Positions 1-9,116 of a stretch of 64,000 nucleotides of DNA are shown here, in pieces. Numbering within the stretch: position 1 is the stretch's first letter; every line of letters begins with the position of its first letter. The DNA is taken from assembly GCA_021604505.1 (NCBI GenBank), contig BQJC01000003.1, positions 372,001-436,000 of the forward strand, written 5' to 3'. The position numbers and the translations under genes are program-made. Below the pieces are notes generated by a model. It ran no database searches. It was not told where the DNA came from and saw only the letters and a program-made list of their open reading frames with translations. The stretch comes from Nitrospinaceae bacterium (GTDB lineage Bacteria; Nitrospinota; Nitrospinia; Nitrospinales; VA-1).

Positions 1-1
1 T

Positions 2-1438
2 TTTCGCGACCTCAATGTCACCGTCGACTATTACCTTCCAGAACGCATGGCCGAAGGCTATGGACTCAACGAAGAGGCCGTAAGGAAAATCCGCGCCGGC
101 GGCAGTGCACTGATGATCACCGCCGACTGCGGCATCACCGGCAACCTGGAAGTGAAAACCGCCAACGAAATAGGATTGGATGTGATCGTGACCGATCACC
201 ATCAAGTCGGCGCCGATGGTCTGCCGGACAGCGTCGCGGTATTGAATCCGCATCAACCCGACTGCAAATATCCGTTTCGTTTTTTGAGCGGGGTGGGCAT
301 CGTGTTCAAACTGGCCACGGCGGTTCGCTCGGCGTTGCATCATCAATCGGGGTGGGAGAAAACCCGACTTCCCAATTTGAAAAAACATCTCGACCTGTTC
401 ACGCTCGGCACCATCGCCGATGTCGCGCCCCTGACCGGCGAAAATCATATTTTGTGTTCGCACGGACTGGAGGTCATGGCCACATCCCTCAAACCGGGAA
501 TGGTGGCGCTCAAATCGGTTGCCGGGGCCGATGAAACAATCAATGCCCGAACCGTCGGGTTCGCTCTCGGCCCCCGACTAAACGCCGCCGGCAGATTGGG
601 CAAGGCCGACGCCGGGCTTCATCTTTTAACTTCCACCAAACTGGAGGAAGCGATGGCCATGGCGAAAGACATCGACGATATTAATACCGAGCGCAAAAAG
701 ATTCAACAATGGACCCTGGAAGAAGCCGAGTACCTGATCGACCGCGAAATCGACCTGGACAACGACCGGGTCATCGTTTTAGCTTCCGATAATTTTCATG
801 CCGGCGTGATCGGCATCGTCGCCTCGCGCATCGTGGAAAAATATTTCCGCCCCACCGTTCTCATCGCGCTGGCGGACGGCGCCGGCAAGGGTTCCGGAAG
901 GAGCATCCCGAAATTCAATTTGTTCAAAGCGTTTTCAGATTGCTCGGAACATTTCATTCAATTCGGCGGCCACGCCTACGCCGCCGGCCTCCACATCGAA
1001 GAGAACCATATCGAACCCTTCCGGCAAGCCATCAACGCCGTTGGCCACCGGTTTTTGAAGAAAGACGATTTGATTCCGGAGTTAAGGATCGACGCCTGCC
1101 TGAACCTGGACGCCATCGACCGCAATTTATTGCGCGGCATTCAGCGGCTGGAGCCGTTTGGCGCGGAAAATCCCATGCCGGTCTTCATGGCAAGGGGGGT
1201 GCGCATACAGAATCTCCGCACCATGGGAAAAGAAGAAAACCACATCCGCTTTCGCGCAGTCCAGGACAAAGGCAAAATCGACGTGATCGGGTTTGGCATG
1301 GCGGAGGCCGCCGCCTCCATTGACACCGTCACCGACTCGGTCGACATCGCCTACGAAATTCACCTCAACACCTGGAACGGTCAAAACAAGGTCGAACTGC
1401 AATTAAAGGACATTCGCCATAGCGGGAGCGACGATTAA
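2..1438 (+). CDS. recJ: Single-stranded-DNA exonuclease RecJ, 3' part only
   Basis: The reading frame is open from the first bases, so the gene starts upstream of the window; the ATG at 47 is internal. RecJ degrades single-stranded DNA 5' to 3' in recombination and mismatch or base-excision repair. The visible part begins inside the DHH domain (DYYLPERMAEGYGLN, then the metal-binding TDHHQVG motif). It continues through the DHHA1 domain with its GGH motif (IQFGGHAYAAGLHIEE) and ends in the C-terminal OB-fold (region of ELQLKDIRHSG). Only the first two Asp-containing motifs are missing, because of the window edge. Identification is secure. Confidence 0.95.
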   Translation, partial: FRDLNVTVDYYLPERMAEGYGLNEEAVRKIRAGGSALMITADCGITGNLEVKTANEIGLDVIVTDHHQVGADGLPDSVAVLNPHQPDCKYPFRFLSGVGIVFKLATAVRSALHHQSGWEKTRLPNLKKHLDLFTLGTIADVAPLTGENHILCSHGLEVMATSLKPGMVALKSVAGADETINARTVGFALGPRLNAAGRLGKADAGLHLLTSTKLEEAMAMAKDIDDINTERKKIQQWTLEEAEYLIDREIDLDNDRVIVLASDNFHAGVIGIVASRIVEKYFRPTVLIALADGAGKGSGRSIPKFNLFKAFSDCSEHFIQFGGHAYAAGLHIEENHIEPFRQAINAVGHRFLKKDDLIPELRIDACLNLDAIDRNLLRGIQRLEPFGAENPMPVFMARGVRIQNLRTMGKEENHIRFRAVQDKGKIDVIGFGMAEAAASIDTVTDSVDIAYEIHLNTWNGQNKVELQLKDIRHSGSDD

Positions 1439-1476
1439 AGTTTCCCCCTTGGCTAATAATTGAAAGACACTCTCGC

Positions 1477-2247
1477 GTGAACAGACGTGTCAAAACAGGC
1501 ATCATACTTTTTATAGCCGTGGCCGGGATTTTCATCACCTTCACCTTCCCGCCGGTTCCGCAGGATCAGGACTATTTTCACTTTGCAGACAACCGGTCCC
1601 TGTGGGGCATTCCGAACTTTGGCGATGTCATGTCCAATATTCCCTTCCTGTTAGTCGGCGCTCCTGGGTTACTCGCTCTCGGGAAATACTGCAAAGACAG
1701 TTCCCGGTTCATCCATCCACTCGAAGCTCTTCCTTTCTTCGTCGCGTTTGTGGGCCTCATACTTTTAGCCCCATGCTCCGCTTATTTTCACTGGGCGCCT
1801 TCCAATGAAACCCTGGTCTGGGATCGACTGCCGATGACCCTCGTCTTCATGGCTTTTTTTTCAACCATAATAACGGAACGAATTCACCTGAAATTCGGAT
1901 TGATCTTTCTGCCGATTTTATTGGCGGTGGGAATCGGCAGCGTTATCTACTGGAGCGTCACCGAATCCCAAGGCCACGGCGATCTTCGGCCCTACGCACT
2001 GGTTCAATTTTTACCCGTGCTGATCATTCCCGCAATTCTCATCCTCTTTGCCCCCCGGTACACAGAAGGCCGCCATCTGGTTGCCGTGATTATCGGCTAC
2101 GGACTGGCAAAGGTTTGCGAGTTGCTGGACGGGCAGATTTACGCTTTGACCCATCACCTGATGAGCGGACACACTTTAAAGCATCTTATCGCGGCGATCG
2201 CGGTTTTCGGTCTGGTTAAATATATCCGGGTCCGGCGAAAGGTTTAG
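1477..2247 (+). CDS. Alkaline-ceramidase-like integral membrane protein
   Basis: 256 aa with about seven hydrophobic segments. It resembles the alkaline ceramidase/CREST membrane hydrolase family: an early GIPNFGDVMSN segment, SAYFHWAP...VWDRLPMT in the middle and LTHHLMSGHTLKHLIAA at the end. These carry the conserved Ser, Asp and His residues expected to bind a catalytic zinc. In eukaryotes the family hydrolyses ceramides; the substrate of bacterial members is mostly unknown, so only a hydrolase-like role in the inner membrane is inferred. The start is GTG at 1477, 38 bp after recJ, so co-transcription is possible. Confidence 0.75.
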   Translation: MNRRVKTGIILFIAVAGIFITFTFPPVPQDQDYFHFADNRSLWGIPNFGDVMSNIPFLLVGAPGLLALGKYCKDSSRFIHPLEALPFFVAFVGLILLAPCSAYFHWAPSNETLVWDRLPMTLVFMAFFSTIITERIHLKFGLIFLPILLAVGIGSVIYWSVTESQGHGDLRPYALVQFLPVLIIPAILILFAPRYTEGRHLVAVIIGYGLAKVCELLDGQIYALTHHLMSGHTLKHLIAAIAVFGLVKYIRVRRKV

Positions 2248-2256
2248 TCGGAAAAT

Positions 2257-2424
2257 TCACTTTTCCTTGATGGGATTTCGTTCTATCAATGCCCAGCCTT
2301 CCACATCGCCTTCCAATTTGAGACCACGGGCTTCGATTTCAATGAGCAGTCTTCGGCACTCATCATTCCCCTGACGATGAAAAATAGTTGTACCTGAATC
2401 TAACCTTATATAGTATAGATCCGT
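2257..2424 (-). pseudogene. Startless open frame, possible gene remnant
   Basis: The minus strand stays open for 55 codons before a TGA at 2257-2259 and reads like a real protein end (ECRRLLIEIEARGLKLEG, then DVEGWALIERNPIKEK). No ATG or GTG occurs in frame, the only in-frame TTG is late, and a stop lies directly upstream. It may be the 3' remnant of a lost gene or a small gene with a rare start. A possible ychF promoter overlaps its upstream end. No function is proposed. Confidence 0.3.
2388..2416 (+). promoter_or_regulatory. Possible sigma70 promoter of ychF
   Basis: TTGTAC at 2388-2393 and TAGTAT at 2411-2416 are spaced by 17 bp; an alternative -10, TATAGT, lies at 2409-2414. The match is partial. 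It is placed about 100 bp before ychF. Confidence 0.35.
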
Positions 2425-2519
2425 TTATCCCCCCAAATTGGATGGTCCAAGGGATTTTAACAAGATCCCGCCCCGTTTGAGCCGGAATCGACAACCTGAA
2501 TTATTTATTAGAGGAACTT

Positions 2520-3617
2520 ATGGGATTCACCTGCGGCCTGGTCGGCCTGCCCAACGTCGGTAAATCGACGATCTTCAACGCCCTCACCCACGCCGGTGCG
2601 GAATCGGGCAACTACGCTTTCACCACCATCGAACCCAACAACGGCATGGTGGCCGTTCCCGACCCCAGGCTGGATGCGATCGACAAACTCATCAAAGCGG
2701 AAAAAACCGTCCGCACCACACTGCAATTCGTCGACATCGCCGGCCTCGTCAAGGGCGCATCCAAGGGAGAGGGACTCGGTAACAAGTTTCTCGGTCACAT
2801 CCGCGAGGTGGACGCCGTCGCGCACATCGTCCGCTGTTTTGTCGACGACAACATTCCCCACGTCAGCAACAAGGTCGATCCCCATTCCGACATCGAGGTC
2901 ATTCACACCGAATTGATGATCGCCGACATGGAAACCCTCGAACGCCGCAAGCTCAAGCAAGGCAAACTGGCCAAAAGCGGCAACAAGGAGGCCCGGTTTG
3001 AAATCGCCATGATCGAAAAACTGTTGGAGATTCTAAACGCCGGTCAATCGGCCCGGACGCTTGCGCTTCACAATGAAGAAGAGACCCGGTTCGTCAAATC
3101 GCTCAACCTGATCACCGCAAAACCGGTGCTCTACGTCTGCAATATCGCCGACCCGTCCGAATTGGAAAATGAGCACGTCGCCACCGTCAAACGGCACGCG
3201 GCAGAGGAAGACGCAGGCGTCGTCGTGCTGGTCGGCAAATTGGAGCAGGAAATCATGGAGATGGACGACCCGGAGGAACAGAAAATGTTTCTCGAAGAAC
3301 TGGGTTTTCAGGAAACCGGATTGGACCGCATGATCCACGCCGGGTACAACCTGCTCGATCTCGTCACCTTCTTCACCGTAGGCGGCAAAGAAAACCGCGC
3401 CTGGACCTTGAGAAAAAATTCCACCGCGCCGCAGGCGGCAGGGGTGATCCATTCTGACTTTGAAAAGGGATTCATCCGCGCTGAGATTTATAACTACGAC
3501 GACCTCGTCGAATTCAAATCCGAACACGCAGTTAAGGAAGCTGGAAAATTGCGCATCGAAGGAAAAGATTACATCGTCGAAGACGGCGACATCGCTCACT
3601 TCCGGTTCAATGTTTAA
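2520..3617 (+). CDS. ychF: Ribosome-binding ATPase YchF (OLA1 family)
   Basis: 365 aa, the normal length for YchF. The N-terminus has the P-loop GLVGLPNVGKS (residues 6-16), the switch region FTTIEPN and the Walker B DIAGLVKGASKGEGLG. The NKxD motif is replaced by NIAD, as expected for this ATP-preferring subfamily. The C-terminus is a TGS domain (residues about 280-365, TFFTVGGKENRAWTL to IVEDGDIAHFRFNV). YchF binds ribosomes and negatively influences stress responses. A Shine-Dalgarno (AGAGGAA) precedes ATG 2520. Confidence 0.96.
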   Translation: MGFTCGLVGLPNVGKSTIFNALTHAGAESGNYAFTTIEPNNGMVAVPDPRLDAIDKLIKAEKTVRTTLQFVDIAGLVKGASKGEGLGNKFLGHIREVDAVAHIVRCFVDDNIPHVSNKVDPHSDIEVIHTELMIADMETLERRKLKQGKLAKSGNKEARFEIAMIEKLLEILNAGQSARTLALHNEEETRFVKSLNLITAKPVLYVCNIADPSELENEHVATVKRHAAEEDAGVVVLVGKLEQEIMEMDDPEEQKMFLEELGFQETGLDRMIHAGYNLLDLVTFFTVGGKENRAWTLRKNSTAPQAAGVIHSDFEKGFIRAEIYNYDDLVEFKSEHAVKEAGKLRIEGKDYIVEDGDIAHFRFNV

Positions 3618-3653
3618 AAAGCCAGGAACCACCTTCTGGCAAATCATGTCCTC

Positions 3654-3685
3654 GATCGCGGTCAGTGGTTCTCCCACTCGCGATC
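3654..3685 (+). other. Stem-loop downstream of ychF
   Basis: GATCGCG (3654-3660) pairs with CGCGATC (3679-3685), and AGTGG (3664-3668) pairs with CCACT (3674-3678) inside it, leaving a small bulge. No clear T-run follows, so a factor-independent terminator is uncertain. It lies 37 bp after the ychF stop. Confidence 0.35.
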
Positions 3686-3765
3686 TGGAAGTTTAATTCC
3701 GAACAGCAAACATTAAATTCCGAATTATTTAAAAATTTTAAAAAAATCGGCCAGTCGGAACGTCA

Positions 3766-3794
3766 TTGAACTTTATCATATTTTTTCCTACTAT
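3766..3794 (+). promoter_or_regulatory. Predicted sigma70 promoter of the histidine kinase
   Basis: TTGAAC at 3766-3771 and TACTAT at 3789-3794 are separated by exactly 17 bp in AT-rich DNA. The predicted leader to the kinase start is about 105 nt. Confidence 0.5.
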
Positions 3795-3905
3795 GCATAG
3801 GAACCTATCCTGCCCATGCACTGCAATCGGATGGGACGATCGAAAAATCAATTGTAGAATCCAATTTGGCAAAAAGCCCTTATCTATTGCCGATTACATG
3901 GAAAT

Positions 3906-5387
3906 ATGAAAAAAAACCTGTACATTTTTTTCGGATCCACTTTACTTGGTGTTTTCATCCTGTCCGGGGCTTGGGAGTTTTTCATTGAAAGGTGGGTTAC
4001 GGGCTGGATTCCTACAGATCATGCCACTGAGACCCTTGAAGAAAAATGGAAATTCGTTTTTTCAGCCACTTTTTTCTCAGGAATTGCATTGATTATACCC
4101 ATCACCTTGGCTTCGCGAAATTTAAAACAAAAAGCGGCAATGGAAAAAGCACTGCTGGAAAGTGAAGAACGCAATCGAACCTTATTTAACCAGCTGAGTT
4201 CCATAGTGCTGGGAACTGCTCCCGCCACTTCCGGTGAACTATTTTTCCAATCCCTTGTGTATCACTTAGCATCCGCTCTCAAAGTCGACTATGCTTTTAT
4301 TTCCGAAAAAACCAATAAAGGCGAAACGATTTATAAAACATTGGCTTTTTGCATCAAAGGAAACATTGTTGAGAACCTGGAGTATGACGCAAAAGGCGGG
4401 CCTTGCGAATTAGTGAATGAAGGGCAAACCGTAGTTTTTCCAGAAAAAGTGCAGGAACGGTTTCCCGATGATCCCTATTTAAAGGAATGGAAGGTTGAAG
4501 CTTATATGGGCTTTCCCCTCTTAAACGCGAGGGGGGAAGCCATTGGATTATTTGGGGTCATGGATGATAAGCCGATAGAGGACGTTAAAACCGTCGAATC
4601 CATTCTATCGATATTTGCGTCGCGCGGGGAAGCTGAATTGCAAAGAATGCGGACCGACGGAAAATTATCAAAAAATGTCATCGCATTAGAACGGGCCAAC
4701 AAAGAACTGCAGGACTTCGCTTACATCGCCTCTCATGACCTACAGGAACCTCTTAGAAAAATCATTACCTTCGGAGACCGTTTGCAATCCACCGTCCAAA
4801 ACCCAAAAGAACAGGAGCTGGATTATATCTACCGCATGCAAAACTCAGCCACAAGAATGAAAAGTTTCATCGACGACCTCCTCAACTATACCAAGGTGGA
4901 AATGAAAGCGCAGCGCTTCGAACCTGTCGACCTTAAGGAAATCGCCACGGAAACAATGCACGAGTTCGAACACCGGATTGAAGAGACCAAAGGCACAGTA
5001 AATATAAATAATTTACCCGTCGTTGAAGCCGATCCCTTTCAAATGCGGCAGTTATTTCAAAACTTGATAGGCAATGGGCTTAAATTTCATAGAAAAGAAG
5101 TGCCGCCCATCCTCAACCTGGATGGTGTCTGCATTAAAAATGGAGTATGGGAAATCACAGTAGAAGACAACGGCATTGGGATCGATGAAAAACATGCGGA
5201 CCGCATTTTCAAACCCTTTGAACGATTACACAACCGCAGCACTTTCGAAGGAACCGGGATAGGGTTGACCATTTGCAATAAAATCGTCACCCGCCACGGA
5301 GGCGAAATTTCCGTAAAAAGACATGCTGAAAATGGAGTGACTTTTCATATCACTCTTCCTGAAAAACAACGGGAAAAGAATATCTGA
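3906..5387 (+). CDS. Membrane-anchored GAF-domain sensor histidine kinase
   Basis: 493 aa. Two membrane helices (about residues 5-25 and 50-70) flank a short periplasmic loop. A helical linker leads to a GAF-type sensor domain (about 105-245). The HisKA domain carries the phospho-acceptor His277 in AYIASHDLQEPLRK, and the HATPase domain has the N box QNLIGNGLKF (385-394), DNGIGID (421-427) and GTGIGL (449-454). It is a complete kinase of the phytochrome-kinase-like subgroup. The GAF domain has no obvious bilin-binding Cys motif, so the signal is unknown. No response regulator is adjacent, so it is an orphan here. Confidence 0.88.
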   Translation: MKKNLYIFFGSTLLGVFILSGAWEFFIERWVTGWIPTDHATETLEEKWKFVFSATFFSGIALIIPITLASRNLKQKAAMEKALLESEERNRTLFNQLSSIVLGTAPATSGELFFQSLVYHLASALKVDYAFISEKTNKGETIYKTLAFCIKGNIVENLEYDAKGGPCELVNEGQTVVFPEKVQERFPDDPYLKEWKVEAYMGFPLLNARGEAIGLFGVMDDKPIEDVKTVESILSIFASRGEAELQRMRTDGKLSKNVIALERANKELQDFAYIASHDLQEPLRKIITFGDRLQSTVQNPKEQELDYIYRMQNSATRMKSFIDDLLNYTKVEMKAQRFEPVDLKEIATETMHEFEHRIEETKGTVNINNLPVVEADPFQMRQLFQNLIGNGLKFHRKEVPPILNLDGVCIKNGVWEITVEDNGIGIDEKHADRIFKPFERLHNRSTFEGTGIGLTICNKIVTRHGGEISVKRHAENGVTFHITLPEKQREKNI

Positions 5388-5400
5388 TTGATCCTTTCTT

Positions 5401-6366
5401 TTACCACCCTGGAATAAGCGACCGCGGTTGTTTCCCTGCGAGAGCGTCGAGGACGTTGTCGGCGACCAGGAGAGCCATACGGTTTCTGGTATCGGTACTG
5501 GCACTTCCGATATGCGGAAGGAGCATCAAATTGTCGAGTTCGGTCATGCCTTCGGTCAACTCCGGTTCGTTTTCATAGACATCCAAAGCGGCGCCGGCCA
5601 ACTTCCCGGCCTTGAGCGCATCCACCAGCGCCCGGTCGTCGACCACTTTTCCCCGTGCCGTGTGGATCAGATAGGCGGACGGTTTCATCATCTCAAATTG
5701 CCCCTTGCCGATCATGTATTTGGTTGCGTCCGTCAGCGGAACATGCGGGGTGACAAAGTCGGACTGCTTTAGCAAATCGTCGAGAGAGACGAATTCCGCA
5801 TTGAGCTGCTTCTCCACATTTTCCGGCAGACGGTTTCTCTGGTGATACAAAACCCGCATGTTGAACCCGAGCGCGCGCCGGGCCACCGCCTTGCCGATTT
5901 CTCCGCATCCGATGACACCGAGGGTTTTTCCATACACATCCCCGCCCAGAAACAGTTGGGCCTGCCAGCCTTTGAACTTTCCCTCGCGGGTGTAGCGGTC
6001 GGAAGGAACGATTTGCCGGGCAATACCCAAAATCATCGCCCAGGTCAAGTCCGCCGTCGTCTCATGCAAAACCCCGGGAGTGTTGGTCACCCAGACGCTT
6101 TTTTCACGGGCCGAGGCCACATCGATATTGTTGAAACCCGCTCCGTAATTGGCGATTATTTTCAAATTCTTTCCCAGACCGATAATGTCCGGCCCGATTT
6201 TATCCGATAAGTAAGTGATCAGTGCCGCGCTTTCACCGGCGGACCGTTTTAGATCCTCCTGAGTGGGAGGCGTTTCCGTATTATTGATTTTCAGTTCGCA
6301 ATGGGAAGACAGTTTTTCCAGTGCAATTTCAGGAAATATATTGCTGACGGTAACGATGGGTTTCAA
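5401..6366 (-). CDS. D-2-hydroxyacid dehydrogenase (glyoxylate/hydroxypyruvate reductase type)
   Basis: 321 aa with the two-domain fold of NAD(P)-dependent D-2-hydroxyacid dehydrogenases. The dinucleotide-binding motif is GVIGCGEIGKAVARRA (about 149-164). The catalytic triad is visible: Arg in HTARGKVVDD, Glu in YENEPELTEG and His in LLPHIGSAS. It most resembles glyoxylate/hydroxypyruvate reductases (GyaR/GhrB type), but exact substrate preference cannot be read from sequence. It converges on the histidine kinase (13 bp apart) and diverges from the radical SAM gene. Confidence 0.88.
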   Translation of the reverse strand: MKPIVTVSNIFPEIALEKLSSHCELKINNTETPPTQEDLKRSAGESAALITYLSDKIGPDIIGLGKNLKIIANYGAGFNNIDVASAREKSVWVTNTPGVLHETTADLTWAMILGIARQIVPSDRYTREGKFKGWQAQLFLGGDVYGKTLGVIGCGEIGKAVARRALGFNMRVLYHQRNRLPENVEKQLNAEFVSLDDLLKQSDFVTPHVPLTDATKYMIGKGQFEMMKPSAYLIHTARGKVVDDRALVDALKAGKLAGAALDVYENEPELTEGMTELDNLMLLPHIGSASTDTRNRMALLVADNVLDALAGKQPRSLIPGW

Positions 6367-6440
6367 TGCAATCCGGGCCTTTCGTGAAAAGTTATTTTGA
6401 TTAAAGACTTCGATCTTAAAAGAAAAACCTTCGTAATCCT

Positions 6441-7874
6441 ATGAAAATTTTATTCCTCGTTCCGCCCGAAACCCACACCATTGAATCTTCCATCCCCAAG
6501 GCGTTGGAAGGCGGAAAGGGTTATTACCCCAAACTGGGACTGCTTTACGTCGCCGCTTACTACGAGCGGGCCACAGGAAAAAAGCCTGCCTTTGTCGATT
6601 GCCCGCCGGAAAAAGTATCGGTGTCCGATCTTCGCCGTCAAGTCAGAGAAATCAAGCCGGACATGGTGGCCATGAGCATCATGACCTTCAACCTGCTCGA
6701 CGCTCTTTATGCGGCCAAAGTCTTAAAAAAGGATAATCCGGGCATAAAAATCTGTTTAGGCGGCCCGCACGTCAATCTGTATCCTGCGGAAACCCTCAAT
6801 CTGCCGGACATCGATTACGTGGTTTTCGGAGAAGGCGAACCGATCTTTGCCAAACTGGCCATGACCCTGGAGGCTAAAGGTCCGAAGCCGGGGGCTCTCA
6901 AAAAAATCAACGGACTGGGGTGGAAAAAGGACGGTGTCCCCCAGGTCAACCCGGTGGAAACAGAACTCCTCAATCTCGACACCCTGCCGAACCCGGCCCG
7001 TCATCTCGTGGATGTCAGTAAATACGAGCACATCATCGGCGAGGGACGGCAGTTTTTCACCATTCAGGCCACTAGAGGCTGCCCGGCGGCTTGCTCGTTC
7101 TGCGATATCCGCAAGACCACGTTCAGGTTCCGGTCGGCGGAAAACGTGGTCGCCGAAGTGGAGGAGCTGGCGGCGCAAGGGGTGGACGACCTGTTTTTCG
7201 TGGACGACACCATCACCATCAACAAACATAACCTGCTGCATTTCTGCGATCTCATCGTCAAACGCGGGGTCAAGATCAACTACAAAATCTCCGCCCGGGT
7301 GGACACCGTCAATGAAGAATTGCTTCGCGCCCTCAAGCGTTCCGGGTGCTACCGGATTCATTACGGAATCGAATCGGCCACTCCGCGTCACCTGAAATAC
7401 CTGCAAAAAGGCCAGACTCCTGAAAAAGTCGAACGCGCCTGCCAGATGACACGAAAGGCCGGTATCGGATTCTTCGCCTACATGATGATCGGCATTCCGC
7501 ACGAAACCCGCAGGGAAATGTTTGAAACGGTGGATCTGGCGAAACGCTTGAAGCCGGATTACGCGCAATTTTCCATCTGCACCCCCTACCCCAAAACCGA
7601 ACTGTATTTTCAGATGCTGAAAGAGGGGATCATTCCTGACGATTATTGGCAGGCATTCGCGGAAAACCCGACTCCCGACTTTAAAATCCAGTTTTGGAAC
7701 CCGCATTTCACCGAAGCGAGTCTCCGGGAAATCCAGGACGAATGCCACTCCCGGTTTTACCGGCAACCGACCTACATCATGAAACAAATGGCCAGGGTGC
7801 GGTCCTGGGAAGATTTTTCCGCCAAAGTCCGCATGGGAACCAAAATCCTGACCAGCCGCCTCAGTTTTGGTTAA
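6441..7874 (+). CDS. Cobalamin-binding-domain radical SAM protein
   Basis: 477 aa. The N-terminal 150 residues form a B12-binding-type Rossmann domain (FLVPPETHT, KICLGGPHVNLYP, DYVVFGEGEP). It lacks the axial His of the DxHxxG type, as many family members do. The radical SAM core starts with TRGCPAACSFC, with cluster cysteines C214, C218 and C221, and continues with FFVDDTI and YGIESATPRHL. Members act in cofactor, lipid or tetrapyrrole modification; the substrate here is unknown. It is a single gene with no pathway neighbours. Confidence 0.85.
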   Translation: MKILFLVPPETHTIESSIPKALEGGKGYYPKLGLLYVAAYYERATGKKPAFVDCPPEKVSVSDLRRQVREIKPDMVAMSIMTFNLLDALYAAKVLKKDNPGIKICLGGPHVNLYPAETLNLPDIDYVVFGEGEPIFAKLAMTLEAKGPKPGALKKINGLGWKKDGVPQVNPVETELLNLDTLPNPARHLVDVSKYEHIIGEGRQFFTIQATRGCPAACSFCDIRKTTFRFRSAENVVAEVEELAAQGVDDLFFVDDTITINKHNLLHFCDLIVKRGVKINYKISARVDTVNEELLRALKRSGCYRIHYGIESATPRHLKYLQKGQTPEKVERACQMTRKAGIGFFAYMMIGIPHETRREMFETVDLAKRLKPDYAQFSICTPYPKTELYFQMLKEGIIPDDYWQAFAENPTPDFKIQFWNPHFTEASLREIQDECHSRFYRQPTYIMKQMARVRSWEDFSAKVRMGTKILTSRLSFG

Positions 7875-7895
7875 CCTCTGCCCGCTTTTGCCCCG

Positions 7896-9071
7896 TCAGG
7901 ACACCTCTCCTTTGTAAAGCCAGAAACGTAACACCAGAGGCGTAATCAGGGTCGTCAACAAACTCATCAGCACCAGGGCAACATAGTTGGGCTGGTCGAT
8001 GATTCCCTGGTTCAAGGCAAGAAGCGCGATGATCATCGCCACTTCCCCGCGCGGAGCCATGCCGAACCCAACCACCAGAGAGTCGCGGGCGCTGAGACCG
8101 TACAGCCTTGCCGGAAGACCGCATGCTAAAACTTTTGTGAGAATCGCAACCACGGTTAAAAGCGCTAAATACCCAAGAATGCTCGGAGTCAGCGCTTTCA
8201 CATCCGCAATGATTCCTAAAGAAACAAAAAAAACAGACGCAAATATGACGCGCAAATATTCCGAGCCCTCCTTAAAACTGCGGCTGAACTTAAGCCCCAC
8301 GCCTTCCAGAGAAACCCCGGCAATGAAAGACCCGACGATCGCCGACAGCCCCGCAAGTTCCGCCATCAATCCATAAAAAAAAGCGATCATCATGGCAAAA
8401 ATGAAAACGAATTCCGGATATTTCTTCGCGATCGGCAAACCATCCAGGCGGTTGATAAAACGCGTCAAAACGAAATGACCCAACATCGCTCCCGCAATCA
8501 GAAACCCGAATGATTTCAAGAGCGCCAGGGAGGTCGATTCTAAGGATAAGGTCCCCACTGACATCTGGTTGGTGACGGACAGCGCCATCAAAGCCAGCAC
8601 GTCGTCGATCACCGCCGCGCCGATGATGGCCCTTGCCGCTTCCGTCTGAAGCTTGCCGATTTCCTTCAAGGTATCCGCGGTGACCGCGATGCTGGTGGCG
8701 CAAAGAGCGACACCGATCAACATGGCGCGTGGCGTATCAAACCCGAACCAAAGGGCCAGGAAATACCCCCCCATCCAGGGGAAGATGATCCCGGATAAAG
8801 CAATGACTCCGTATTTTATTTTGGCGATGTCCTTGAGTTTGAATTCAAGGCCGATCACAAACAATAAAATGACCGCACCGAGATGAGCCACACTGCTGAC
8901 GAAATTGGTGTAGGTGATCCATCCCAAAACACTGGGTCCGATGACCATCCCCACTAAAATTTCTCCGACAACGGCGGGCTGCCCCAATCGGGACGCGATT
9001 AAATAGCCTGAAAGGGCAATGAACAGCAACAGGCTCATTTGAAATTCGATGGATGCGGTTATTTCATGCAT
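7896..9071 (-). CDS. CPA2-family cation:proton antiporter
   Basis: 391 aa with about 12 membrane helices and no C-terminal TrkA domain. The Asp-Asp ion-binding motif typical of CPA2 antiporters is visible (GAAVIDDVLALMAL), together with VGSFIAGVSLEG and GFGMAPRGEVAMIIA. It should exchange Na+ or K+ for H+ across the inner membrane. It is the last gene of a four-gene minus-strand ion-transport operon, 45 bp after mgtE. Ion specificity cannot be fixed from sequence. Confidence 0.87.
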   Translation of the reverse strand: MHEITASIEFQMSLLLFIALSGYLIASRLGQPAVVGEILVGMVIGPSVLGWITYTNFVSSVAHLGAVILLFVIGLEFKLKDIAKIKYGVIALSGIIFPWMGGYFLALWFGFDTPRAMLIGVALCATSIAVTADTLKEIGKLQTEAARAIIGAAVIDDVLALMALSVTNQMSVGTLSLESTSLALLKSFGFLIAGAMLGHFVLTRFINRLDGLPIAKKYPEFVFIFAMMIAFFYGLMAELAGLSAIVGSFIAGVSLEGVGLKFSRSFKEGSEYLRVIFASVFFVSLGIIADVKALTPSILGYLALLTVVAILTKVLACGLPARLYGLSARDSLVVGFGMAPRGEVAMIIALLALNQGIIDQPNYVALVLMSLLTTLITPLVLRFWLYKGEVS

Positions 9072-9116
9072 AGCGAATTGCGAGAAAAGGAAAGAAGAAA
9101 GGAGCCCTCTGATGGG

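Noticed and set aside
4019-5504. Antisense open frames inside the histidine kinase and dehydrogenase genes
   Set aside because: No family match and composition of reverse-complement coding DNA; the sense frames carry complete domains.
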